Assembly: GCA_012961165.1 (NCBI GenBank)
Contig: DTZW01000035.1
Coordinates: 1 to 44,453, forward strand
Origin: Gammaproteobacteria bacterium
Lineage (GTDB): Bacteria > Pseudomonadota > Gammaproteobacteria > Pseudomonadales > Azotimanducaceae
Length of the DNA: 44,453 nt
Direction of reading: 5' to 3'
The notes beneath the pieces are model-generated. The model made no database searches. It was not told the DNA's origin and saw only the letters and a list, made by a program, of their open reading frames with translations. This document shows, piece after piece, positions 18,524 through 27,747 of the stretch (position 1 is the first letter of the stretch; each line of letters begins with the position of its first letter). Both the position numbers and the translations under genes were made by a program.

Positions 18524-18596
18524 TTTAAGTGACCGGACATTCCATAACCGTTATATTAAGGCAGTAGTTCACGCGAAAAAATCCTCAGGAGTCACT

Positions 18597-20090
18597 ATGA
18601 AGTATGGCACACGCACGGGTAATGCTGCGAAAGCCAGAACCCAATGCGTCATCGTTGGCGTATACGAAAACGGCCAGTTATCACCTTCGGCCAGGGTTCT
18701 GGATAAAGCAAGCAAAGGCTATCTGAGAAAAATCCTGAAACGTGATGACATCAGCGGTAAAACCAATCAAACACTGCTACTCCATGATGTGCCGAATGTC
18801 GGCGCCACACGAGTACTTCTGGTAGGGCTCGGCAACGAAAAATCCATGGACAGCGCGAAGTATGCAGACATAGCAAGAACTGTCATCGGCAAGATAAAGG
18901 CCACCTCAACTCGAACCAACTTATGCTGCCTGCTTGAAGTGGATGTCCCTGGCCGAAGCATCGATTGGAAAACACAAAAAATTGTCGAATCCTTCGAGGC
19001 CGGGCTTTATTCATTTACAAAAATGAAGGGTAAGCCACCAGTAAACACGGATTCCATCGAGTCGGTGGATCTACTCCTCGACGACAGATCCGAACTTGAA
19101 ACAGTGCAAAGCGCAATCGCAGTGGGTAGCGCGCTGACCGCGGGTATCAGCTCAGCGAAGACACTGGGCAATCTTCCCGGAAACATCTGTACTCCCACCT
19201 ATCTGGCGGATCAGGCAAAGCAACTTGCCAAAGATTATTCATCGATCACAACGAAAGTTATCGAAGAAAAAGAGATAGAGAAGCTGGGTATGGGCGCATT
19301 CATGTCTGTTACCCGGGGCAGCGTGCAACCCGGTAAGCTGATCGTCATTACCCATAAGGGTGGCAAGGCAAAAGAAGCACCCCATGTGCTGGTTGGTAAA
19401 GGCATTACATTCGACACTGGTGGTATTTCACTGAAACCAGGCGCCGCTATGCACGAGATGATCTGGGATATGTGCGGCGCAGCCAGCGTGTTTGGGACGA
19501 TGGTCGCGATCGCTGAACAGGGACTGGCAATGAATGTTGTTGGCGTCATCGCAGCGGCAGAGAATATGCCGTCAGGAGATGCTTCAAGGCCAGGTGACAT
19601 CGTAAAAACAATGTCCGGACAAACAGTAGAAATCCTGAACACTGACGCCGAAGGTCGGCTTGTGCTGTGCGACGCACTCACCTACATAGACCAGTTCAAT
19701 CCCAAGACCGTCATTGATGTCGCGACGCTGACTGGCGCCTGTGTCATCGCCCTCGGCAGCCATGCCTCAGCAATGTACGCCAATGATGATGGTGTCGCGG
19801 CAGATCTCACCAAGGCCGGCGAAGACTCACTCGATCGGGTGTGGCGAATGCCGCTGTGGGAGGACTACCAGGCGCAGATCAACAGCGCATTTGCTGACAT
19901 GGCGAATATTGGTGGCCGCGAGGCCGGAAGCATTACCGCGGCCTGTTTCCTTGCCCGCTTTACCAAAAAGTATCGCTGGGCGCATCTTGATGTCGCAGGC
20001 TCAGCATTCAAGGGATCCGGCCCGTCAAAAGGCTCAACCGGCAGACCCGTCAGTTTGCTGTTTGAATACCTGAACAACCTTGCTGCCTGA
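18597..20090 (+). CDS. pepA: Leucyl aminopeptidase PepA (M17)
   Basis: VGKGITFDTGGISLKPG, NTDAEGRLVLCDALTY. Confidence 0.97.
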   Translation: MKYGTRTGNAAKARTQCVIVGVYENGQLSPSARVLDKASKGYLRKILKRDDISGKTNQTLLLHDVPNVGATRVLLVGLGNEKSMDSAKYADIARTVIGKIKATSTRTNLCCLLEVDVPGRSIDWKTQKIVESFEAGLYSFTKMKGKPPVNTDSIESVDLLLDDRSELETVQSAIAVGSALTAGISSAKTLGNLPGNICTPTYLADQAKQLAKDYSSITTKVIEEKEIEKLGMGAFMSVTRGSVQPGKLIVITHKGGKAKEAPHVLVGKGITFDTGGISLKPGAAMHEMIWDMCGAASVFGTMVAIAEQGLAMNVVGVIAAAENMPSGDASRPGDIVKTMSGQTVEILNTDAEGRLVLCDALTYIDQFNPKTVIDVATLTGACVIALGSHASAMYANDDGVAADLTKAGEDSLDRVWRMPLWEDYQAQINSAFADMANIGGREAGSITAACFLARFTKKYRWAHLDVAGSAFKGSGPSKGSTGRPVSLLFEYLNNLAA

Positions 20091-20122
20091 ACCCGACACG
20101 CTGAAACCAGGAAAGGCGACTT

Positions 20123-20533
20123 TTGACCAGAATCGATTTTTACCAGACATCCGGCGACGAACATGCTTTTGCTTGCCGCCTGATTGACATGGTCTACAGG
20201 AAGGGCCGCCAAATTTATGTGCACACTTCGACTGAAGAACAGGCCAAGACCCTGAACGAGCAACTGTGGACCTTTAAGGAAGATAGTTTCGTGCCGCATT
20301 CGCTGCATTCTGAGGCAATGGACGTTCCCATCAAGATTGGCTTCGATCATGAGCCTGAAGAACACCAGGATGTGCTGATCAACCTTTCCGGGCAGATTCC
20401 GCATTTCTTTTCCAGGTTCGACCGGGTTGCAGAGATCGTCCCCGTCGACCAAAATAGTCGAAAATCCGCTCGTGAGAACTACGCCTACTACAAAGAACGC
20501 GGCTATGTTCTGAACTATCACGAGATTAGTTGA
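20123..20533 (+). CDS. holC: DNA polymerase III chi subunit
   Basis: TTG start; RIDFYQTSGDEHAFACRLIDMVYRKGRQIYVHTSTEEQAKTLNEQLWTFKEDSFVPHS. Confidence 0.93.
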   Translation: MTRIDFYQTSGDEHAFACRLIDMVYRKGRQIYVHTSTEEQAKTLNEQLWTFKEDSFVPHSLHSEAMDVPIKIGFDHEPEEHQDVLINLSGQIPHFFSRFDRVAEIVPVDQNSRKSARENYAYYKERGYVLNYHEIS

Positions 20534-20561
20534 CACAGGAAAAAAGGCCGCCCTGCGAAAT

Positions 20562-20915
20562 ATGGACGACGACGAAAACAATTCTGGCGTTACCCAGATT
20601 CCATTGATTCACGACCTGGTGTTCGACCCATCGCGGCCTCTTAAACCATCAGGCAAGCGTCCGCGGTCATCTCAAAGCCCATCCAAAAAGACCGGCCCGT
20701 ATCCTCCCGGATATGATCCGGACACAGTTGATCTATTCAAAGACATTGTTGGCCCGGCTGAGTTCGCGAGTGAGGATGCCCGGGACACCCAGGAACCAGA
20801 TGTCGCGCAGAAAACCGGCAACCCAACAACCAGGCTTGGCGAGAACCTTCGAGCAGAACTCAGTGATGAGCTGAACACAATTCTGAAACACCTGAAAGAC
20901 CACCCCGAGAGCTGA
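20562..20915 (+). CDS. Hypothetical protein located between holC and purU/valS
   Basis: 117 aa; GVTQIPLIHDLVFDPSRPLKP at N-term, LRAELSDELNTILKHLKDH helical C-term; positioned within a same-strand run. Confidence 0.7.
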   Translation: MDDDENNSGVTQIPLIHDLVFDPSRPLKPSGKRPRSSQSPSKKTGPYPPGYDPDTVDLFKDIVGPAEFASEDARDTQEPDVAQKTGNPTTRLGENLRAELSDELNTILKHLKDHPES

Positions 20916-20917
20916 AC

Positions 20918-21757
20918 ATGGACCACATCATCACCCTATCCTGCCCAGACAAATCCGGCCTGGTACTGGCCGTGTCGAGCTGGCTGGTAGCCAATTCATG
21001 TAACATCCTGGACAGCAATCAGTTTCAAGACGGGTCCAACAATACATTTTTCATGAGGGTTCACTTCGAGGGAGAAGCAACGCTCAAAGCGCTCGAGCAT
21101 TCCTTCGAACCCGTCGCTGCCGGGAACCAGATGAGCTGGCAAATCTGGCCATGCTCGCAGAAACCCAAAGTCCTTGTCATGGTTTCAAAACAGGAGCACT
21201 GCCTGACTGACTTATTGTTTCGTGAGCAAAATGGCGAGCTCCCGATAGAAATCGCCCTGGTGGCCTCCAATCACCTTGAAACCAAACCAATCGCCGTTGC
21301 GCAAAACATAGACTTTAGGCACCTTCCGATCGACCCTGACTCAAAAACAGCACAAGAGAAGTTACTACTTGAGGAGATTGAGCGCAGGGAAATCAATGTC
21401 GTTGTGCTCGCTCGATATATGCAGATATTGTCGCCTGGGTTCTGCAATGCGATGGCGGGCAAGATCATCAACATTCATCATTCCTTTCTGCCTGGATTCA
21501 AGGGCGCAAAACCTTACCACCAGGCGTTTGAACATGGCGTCAAACTCATCGGCGCTACTGCCCACTATGTCACCGCCGAACTGGACGAAGGCCCTATCAT
21601 CGAACAGGGCATCGAACGGGTCGGCCATCGAAGCACTGTCGCTGATCTGGTCAACGTTGGCAGAGATATCGAAAGAATAGTCCTCTCCAAAGCGGTCAAA
21701 TATCATGCGGAGCATCGTGTACTGCTGAACGGCCACCGGACAGTGGTATTTCACTAA
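20918..21757 (+). CDS. purU: Formyltetrahydrofolate deformylase
   Basis: N-terminal ACT domain (DKSGLVLAVSSWLVANSCNILDSNQF) and IINIHHSFLPGFKGAKPYHQAFEHGVKLIGATAHYVTAELDEGPIIEQ. Confidence 0.96.
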   Translation: MDHIITLSCPDKSGLVLAVSSWLVANSCNILDSNQFQDGSNNTFFMRVHFEGEATLKALEHSFEPVAAGNQMSWQIWPCSQKPKVLVMVSKQEHCLTDLLFREQNGELPIEIALVASNHLETKPIAVAQNIDFRHLPIDPDSKTAQEKLLLEEIERREINVVVLARYMQILSPGFCNAMAGKIINIHHSFLPGFKGAKPYHQAFEHGVKLIGATAHYVTAELDEGPIIEQGIERVGHRSTVADLVNVGRDIERIVLSKAVKYHAEHRVLLNGHRTVVFH

Positions 21758-21802
21758 CACCAGCGCCTTCCAGACAGGCCTCCAAAAAACTCACACCCCG
21801 TG

Positions 21803-21808
21803 TATAAT
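21803..21808 (+). promoter_or_regulatory. Candidate -10 element (TATAAT) upstream of valS
   Basis: Perfect TATAAT in CGTGTATAATCGCG within the 133-nt purU-valS gap; no strong -35 visible. Confidence 0.45.
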
Positions 21809-21890
21809 CGCGCTTTCCCTGATTATCGAAAGCTTCCCAGCTTTTCCGATCCACAGGTTTCGACAACTTTTTTAGCGACACCATTAGATC

Positions 21891-24656
21891 ATGAGCAAGT
21901 ATTCACCTCAGGACATCGAACAATCCTGGTACCAGAAATGGGAAGAGAACAATTACTTCGCCCCCTCGGGTCACGGTGAATCGTATAGCATCGCGATTCC
22001 ACCCCCCAACGTAACGGGCAACCTGCACATGGGACATGCCTTCCAGCATAGCCTTGTGGATTCACTGATTCGTTACCAGCGTATGAGCGGCAAGAACGCG
22101 CTTTGGCAAATGGGTACAGACCATGCCGGTATCGCAACCCAGATGCTGGTGACCGAACAACTTGCAGCCCAGGGTATCAAACCACTCGATATAGGCCGGG
22201 AAGCGTTCATCGACAAAGTCTGGGAGTGGAAGGAACAGTCCGGTGGAACCATATCCAATCAACTGAGACGCCTTGGTGCCTCTCTTCACTGGGAAACAGA
22301 ACGATTCACCCTTGATGAAGGTTTGTCGGAAGCCGTTCTTGAGGTGTTCGTACGCCTTCACGAAGAAGGCCTGATCTACCGAGGCAAACGCCTGGTGAAC
22401 TGGGATCCTGTTCTAAAGACATCGATCTCCGATCTTGAAGTTGAAAGCGAGGAAGAACAGGGCCATCTCTGGCACTTCCGCTATCCTCTTGCCGACGAAC
22501 CGGGAGAGTTCCTGGTCGTCGCAACGACACGACCGGAAACCATGTTGGGTGATACTGCTGTCGCTGTCAGCCCGATTGATGATCGCTACAAGGCTCTGGT
22601 GGGGAAAGAAATTATCCTTCCTCTAACTGGCCGACGAATTCCAATCATCGCTGATCAGTACGTCGATATGGCATTCGGCACCGGGTGCGTCAAGATCACA
22701 CCGGCCCATGACTTCAATGATTATGATGTCGGTCATCGTCACGACCTGCCGATCATTAACATTCTTAACGAAGATGCCAGCCTCAACGATGAGGTGCCTG
22801 AAAAGTATCGGGGAATGGACCGTTTCGAAGCTCGTAAGGCCGTTATCGCGGACCTCGACGCACTTGGTCTGCTGGAAAAGATAGAAGATCACACCATGGC
22901 CATCCCGCGCGGCGAAAGGTCCGGCGTCGTTGTTGAGCCTTTCCTGTCCGATCAGTGGTTTGTCGATATCAAGTCGCTCGCCGAACCGGCCATCAAAGCG
23001 GTCGAGGACGGCAAAATTGAGTTCATTCCGAAAAATGCAGAGAACATCTACTTCTCATGGATGAGAAACATCGAAGACTGGTGTATCTCCAGGCAGCTCT
23101 GGTGGGGACATCGAATTCCCGCCTGGTATGACGCCGATGGCAACATCTATGTAGGGCGCAGTGAACAGGAAGCACGGGATAAACATAATCTGGCTGCAAG
23201 CGTGGAACTTATGCAGGATCCCGATGTTTTGGATACCTGGTTCTCGTCTGCCCTTTGGACTTTCTCTACCCTGGGCTGGCCCGAACAGACCCAGGAACTG
23301 GAAACGTTTCACTCTACCGACATTATGGTGACAGGACACGACATCATCAGCCTGTGGGTTTCCCGCATGATCATGATGTCGATGAAATTCACCGGTGAAG
23401 TACCGTTCAAGAGGGTCTACATCCACGGCCTGGTGACCGATGCCACTGGCCAGAAGATGTCCAAGTCGAAGGGCAACGGCCTGGACCCGATGGATATCAT
23501 CAACGGTATCAGCCTGGATGAACTCGTTGCCAAACGAACCGATAACCTGATGCAGCCGAAAATGGCCAAGCGCATAGACAAAGCCACCCGAAAGGAATAC
23601 CCGGAGGGCATCACGGCTTACGGGACTGATCCACTTCGGTTTACTTTCTACTCGATTGCTACCCGCACCCGCACCATTCGTTTTGATATGAAAAGGGTCG
23701 AGGGATATCGAAACTTTTGCAACAAACTGTGGAACGCGGCTATTTTTGTATCCGGAAATATCAACGATAACGAATCACGACTGGGCAGCACAGACGTTGA
23801 ACTGTCAACGATCGATCATTGGATCATTTCAGAATTCCAGAAGACTGCAGCGGCGGTGAACCTGGCCATGGAAACCTATCGCTTTGACCTGGCTGCGAAA
23901 GAAATTTACGAGTTTGTCTGGGACGAGTTCTGCGACTGGTATCTAGAACTGACCAAGCCGATATTAAATAGTGACGATGCTACCCAGGCACAGAAACTGG
24001 GTACCCAGCAGACACTCGCGCGAATACTAGAGTCTGTATTACGGCTGGCTCACCCGTTCTTGCCATTTCTGACGGAAGAACTCTGGCAGAAAGTGCCCTC
24101 AACAGTTCGTCTTTCTGGCGACACCATCATGCTGCAACCGTTCCCTGTTGCGGATGAAAAGCTTATAAGTGATGCGGCCAGCAAAGACGTCGACTGGTTG
24201 AAAACGGTCGTCACCGGCGTACGCAACATTCGCGGCGAGATGGATATCTCGCCAGCTAGGCAAGTGCCCATCCTGTTTTCGAATGGCAGTATCGAAGACC
24301 AGGAACGCCTGGACAAATTTAGCCGTGAACTTACGTTCCTGGCCAGGCCGGAGTCACTCACCTGGCTTGGTGACAACGCAGAGAAACCCATGTCAGCGAC
24401 CGCACTGGTTGGTGAAATGGAACTGCTGGTGCCCATGGCAGGATTGATCAACAAGGAAGCAGAACTGGCCCGACTGGACAAGGAAATCGATCGCAAACAG
24501 AAAGATCGCGCGAAAACAGAAGGCAAGATTAACAATCCAAGCTTCGTTGAGAAGGCGCCTGAAGAAGTTGTTCAGAAAGAGAGAGACAAACTTCAGGACC
24601 TGGATTCCGCACTGGAAAAGCTAAACGAACAGCGAGTGAGCATTGACGAAATTTAG
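21891..24656 (+). CDS. valS: Valyl-tRNA synthetase
   Basis: [15 protein letters not shown] and KMSKSKGN signatures, C-terminal coiled coil. Confidence 0.98.
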   Translation: MSKYSPQDIEQSWYQKWEENNYFAPSGHGESYSIAIPPPNVTGNLHMGHAFQHSLVDSLIRYQRMSGKNALWQMGTDHAGIATQMLVTEQLAAQGIKPLDIGREAFIDKVWEWKEQSGGTISNQLRRLGASLHWETERFTLDEGLSEAVLEVFVRLHEEGLIYRGKRLVNWDPVLKTSISDLEVESEEEQGHLWHFRYPLADEPGEFLVVATTRPETMLGDTAVAVSPIDDRYKALVGKEIILPLTGRRIPIIADQYVDMAFGTGCVKITPAHDFNDYDVGHRHDLPIINILNEDASLNDEVPEKYRGMDRFEARKAVIADLDALGLLEKIEDHTMAIPRGERSGVVVEPFLSDQWFVDIKSLAEPAIKAVEDGKIEFIPKNAENIYFSWMRNIEDWCISRQLWWGHRIPAWYDADGNIYVGRSEQEARDKHNLAASVELMQDPDVLDTWFSSALWTFSTLGWPEQTQELETFHSTDIMVTGHDIISLWVSRMIMMSMKFTGEVPFKRVYIHGLVTDATGQKMSKSKGNGLDPMDIINGISLDELVAKRTDNLMQPKMAKRIDKATRKEYPEGITAYGTDPLRFTFYSIATRTRTIRFDMKRVEGYRNFCNKLWNAAIFVSGNINDNESRLGSTDVELSTIDHWIISEFQKTAAAVNLAMETYRFDLAAKEIYEFVWDEFCDWYLELTKPILNSDDATQAQKLGTQQTLARILESVLRLAHPFLPFLTEELWQKVPSTVRLSGDTIMLQPFPVADEKLISDAASKDVDWLKTVVTGVRNIRGEMDISPARQVPILFSNGSIEDQERLDKFSRELTFLARPESLTWLGDNAEKPMSATALVGEMELLVPMAGLINKEAELARLDKEIDRKQKDRAKTEGKINNPSFVEKAPEEVVQKERDKLQDLDSALEKLNEQRVSIDEI

Positions 24657-24741
24657 TCCGCGGTTCGAGTTCGATCTCACCAAGACTGACAAGGGATTCC
24701 AGGCTGAAGATATAGCTGAGCGCCAGGCTATAGCTGGCTGA

Positions 24742-25716
24742 TTAGTGGTCCACCGTTAATATCACTTTACCCGTCGTTGTGTCCGAGCCGACAAGATCAT
24801 GTGCATCCGCAATCCCTGTGATCGGAAATACGGCTTCGATGATCGGCTTAATTTCCTGATTCACAATTTTCGGCCAGACTTTTTCTTCCAGCTGAGCCAT
24901 CACGACTGCTTTTTCTGTCACTGGTCGCGTACGCAAAGTAGACCCAATAATCCTCGCTCGCTTCATCATCATCTGCGCAAGATCGAGTTCCGCCTTGATA
25001 CCGCCCATCAGGCCAATTAAAACCAACCGCCCTCCAAGGCCGAGCAAGCTGAGGTTGTCAGACAGGTAACCCGCACCCACCGGATCCAGGATGACATCAA
25101 CCCCGCTTTCGCCGGCAAACGTCTTCGCGGTCTCAAGGAAGGATCCATCATGACGGTTGAATCCGCCACTGGCGCCAAGTTCGATACAGGCGCGCAGCTT
25201 ATCTTTGGACCCAACCGTGACAAAACTGCTGGCACCAAATGCCTTACATAATTGAATGGCGGTCGTCCCAACACCGCTGGCCCCGGCATGAATGATGGTT
25301 TTATCACCGGCCTTCAGCCCTGCTTCTATGAACAGGTTCAACCAGGCCGTCGCAAATACTTCAGGCAATGCAGCGCCCTGCTCATCAGACAGGCCATCGG
25401 GAATTGGCAGCACGCTGCCCTCATGGGCAGAGGCGTACTGACTATAGCCGCCACCAGCCAGCAGAGCGCAAACCTTGTCACCGGCCTTGAATCGAGTGCA
25501 GCCTGCACCCACCTCGACAATTTCGCCTGCACATTCCAGACCCATGATTTCACTCGCACCCGGAGGTGGCGGGTAGAAGCCCTTTCGCTGCATCAGGTCA
25601 GCCCTGTTGATCGCGGTTGCAGAAATCCTGATCAGTACTTCATGATCACCGATTTTCGGATGATCAACTTCACCCCAGGAAAGGGAATGGTCTTCGTTAA
25701 CAATGACAGCTTTCAT
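24742..25716 (-). CDS. NAD(P)H-quinone oxidoreductase (zinc-less MDR, PIG3/QOR-like)
   Basis: MKAVIVNEDHSLSWGEVDHP, IHAGASGVGTTAIQLCKAFGA. Confidence 0.93.
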   Translation of the reverse strand: MKAVIVNEDHSLSWGEVDHPKIGDHEVLIRISATAINRADLMQRKGFYPPPPGASEIMGLECAGEIVEVGAGCTRFKAGDKVCALLAGGGYSQYASAHEGSVLPIPDGLSDEQGAALPEVFATAWLNLFIEAGLKAGDKTIIHAGASGVGTTAIQLCKAFGASSFVTVGSKDKLRACIELGASGGFNRHDGSFLETAKTFAGESGVDVILDPVGAGYLSDNLSLLGLGGRLVLIGLMGGIKAELDLAQMMMKRARIIGSTLRTRPVTEKAVVMAQLEEKVWPKIVNQEIKPIIEAVFPITGIADAHDLVGSDTTTGKVILTVDH

Positions 25717-25727
25717 AAGGTCAGCAT

Positions 25728-25955
25728 CTAGTAATGGGGTGGCTTTTCGTCCTCTGCTGAACCGCCATCAGGAATCGATGACTCCAGTTTCCTGAATTGG
25801 CTCAACAAATGTTTGAGTTGATCTTCAAGCGCCATAATCTGTCTCTGTTGTTCCGACACGGCGTCATCAAGTTTTTGTAATGTGTCTTCCTGGAATGCCT
25901 GGCGTTCTTCCAGGAGAATAATTTTTTCTTCAAGGTATTCCGGCGACTCAGGCAT
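25728..25955 (-). CDS. slyX: SlyX family protein
   Basis: 75 aa coiled coil EEKIILLEERQAFQEDTLQKLDDAVSEQQRQIMALEDQLKHLLSQFR...PPHY. Confidence 0.88.
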   Translation of the reverse strand: MPESPEYLEEKIILLEERQAFQEDTLQKLDDAVSEQQRQIMALEDQLKHLLSQFRKLESSIPDGGSAEDEKPPHY

Positions 25956-26734
25956 CAGTAGCGCAATCTGACTTTGACACCCTGCTCATGCAGCCACTGC
26001 TTTAAACCGGACACCGTATAGTCGCCATAGTGGACCATAGAGGCAACGAGCGCTGCGTCCGCTTTACCTTCGGTAAGGACCTCAAGCAAGTGCTCCGGTT
26101 TCCCGGCCCCACCGGAGGCAATGACCGGAATTGAAACCGCTTCAGAGATCATTCGCGTCAGGTTAATCTCATAACCTTCCCGGGTTCCATCTGCATCGAT
26201 CGAATTAACAACCAGTTCACCCGCACCTAGTTCTTCACCCTTGAGCGCCCATTCCAGCGCATCGACACCCATGGGGGTACGTCCGCCATTGATAATGACT
26301 TCGTAGCCACTCGGGAACTCCCTTGAAGTTTCGACCCTTAAAATATCCATCGAGAGCACTGTGTTTTGAGTACCAAACGCATGGGCACACTCTGCAATCA
26401 ATTCAGGGCGCTTGACCGCAGCAGAGTTCACATTGATTTTTTCTGCGCCGGCCCAGAGCAATTTGTTGGCATCTTCAACCGTTCGCACTCCGCCACCGAC
26501 CGAGAAAGGAATGTAAACCTGTTTCGCCACCTGTTCCACAACATCCAGCATGATGTTCCTGGCATCGCTGGAAGCTGTAATGTCATAGAACACCAGTTCG
26601 TCCAGGCCATCCTCGTAGTATTCCCGGGCCTTTGACACAGGATCACCAATGTCTTTCGTATCAACAAACTTGACGCTCTTGGCCAGCTTGCCATCTCGCA
26701 CATCCAGACAGGCAATGATTCTCTTACTTAGCAT
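25955..26734 (-). CDS. hisF: Imidazole glycerol phosphate synthase cyclase subunit HisF
   Basis: [59 protein letters not shown]. Start at ATG 26734. Confidence 0.93.
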   Translation of the reverse strand: MLSKRIIACLDVRDGKLAKSVKFVDTKDIGDPVSKAREYYEDGLDELVFYDITASSDARNIMLDVVEQVAKQVYIPFSVGGGVRTVEDANKLLWAGAEKINVNSAAVKRPELIAECAHAFGTQNTVLSMDILRVETSREFPSGYEVIINGGRTPMGVDALEWALKGEELGAGELVVNSIDADGTREGYEINLTRMISEAVSIPVIASGGAGKPEHLLEVLTEGKADAALVASMVHYGDYTVSGLKQWLHEQGVKVRLRY

Positions 26735-27348
26735 GTTGCATCCCAATGTTTAAATGCACCAAGCAGCTTTAGACCCAGCGCACCACTTTTCTCCAGGTGG
26801 AACTGAGTGGCAAACAGGTTTTCCCTGGCGATCACAGAACAGAATGTCTTGTCGCCGTATTCTGTGGTTCCTACCATATGATTACTGTTGACTGGCCGAG
26901 CAAAATAGCTATGGACGAAATAGAACTCATCCCCTGACTGAATATTTTCCAACATCGGGTGTGGTCGATTGATCGTCAATTCATTCCAGCCGATATGTGG
27001 CACCTTAAGGGATCTATCGGAGAACTCGAATCTTTCGGACGCTCCTTCCACTAGCCCAAGGCAGGTTTTGTCGCCTTCCTCGGTATGCTCAAGCACAATC
27101 TGCAAACCCAGACAGATGCCCAGCAACGGTTTCCCTGTTGCATAGAAAGATTTTATTGCCTCATCAAGCCCCCGGTCGCAAAGGGTATCCACGGCACTCT
27201 TCGCCGAACCTACACCCGGGAAAATCAACTTGTCTGCAGCCGCAACGACAGCCGGATCAGCCGATATCTCGGCGTCCATACCGACATACTGACAGGCACG
27301 CTGAACACTGCGTACATTCCCTGCATCATAATCCACGATGACCAGCAT
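26728..27348 (-). CDS. hisH: Imidazole glycerol phosphate synthase glutaminase subunit HisH
   Basis: [42 protein letters not shown]. Confidence 0.94.
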   Translation of the reverse strand: MLVIVDYDAGNVRSVQRACQYVGMDAEISADPAVVAAADKLIFPGVGSAKSAVDTLCDRGLDEAIKSFYATGKPLLGICLGLQIVLEHTEEGDKTCLGLVEGASERFEFSDRSLKVPHIGWNELTINRPHPMLENIQSGDEFYFVHSYFARPVNSNHMVGTTEYGDKTFCSVIARENLFATQFHLEKSGALGLKLLGAFKHWDATC

Positions 27349-27706
27349 AGAGACTCCACTAAAAGAGCGCGCATTATACCCTCACGGTTTTAGCATTACA
27401 GTGCTGGATGAAGCTTAAGCATACATTTTGATTGAGGTTTTTCAGGCGCGACATTACAGCGTATCGCTCTATCAAGAGCTCGCAGTTCATTGATTCTACG
27501 GATCAGGATTCCTCGGACCTGGTAATGATGTCGTACGTGACGAGAAAAGGCGTGCTACCAAAGCTGCCATCAGTTGTTCAATGTATTCTGGTGCCATAAA
27601 ACCAGGTTGCTTGGGGTGTCACCACCAGGTTTCTAAGCGTATCGCCCAAGCCCAACCAATGGCAGTTCTCGTTCTGCCCAGATCGAAAGAATGCGCTAGA
27701 GGTGGT

Positions 27707-27725
27707 GACTTGATAACATCAAGTC
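27707..27725. promoter_or_regulatory. Perfect inverted repeat GACTTGAT-AAC-ATCAAGTC, candidate operator or 5'-UTR hairpin of the DUF3604 operon
   Basis: 8-bp perfect arms, 3-nt spacer, 22 nt upstream of ATG 27748. Confidence 0.5.
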
Positions 27726-27747
27726 TTCGTAAAATGGAAGAAGCAAT

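Noticed and set aside
19865-20581. 238-aa minus-strand ORF antisense to pepA 3' end and holC
   Set aside because: Overlaps two confidently identified plus-strand genes; no family resemblance.
21820-21855. Stem-loop CGAAAGCT-TCCC-AGCTTTTCCG before valS as a T-box or attenuator
   Set aside because: T-boxes are not expected for gammaproteobacterial valS; a single short imperfect stem without T-box or antiterminator consensus is insufficient.
24657-24700. GGTTCGAGTTCG-like string after valS as a possible tRNA T-arm
   Set aside because: No acceptor stem, D-arm or anticodon arm can be assembled around it.
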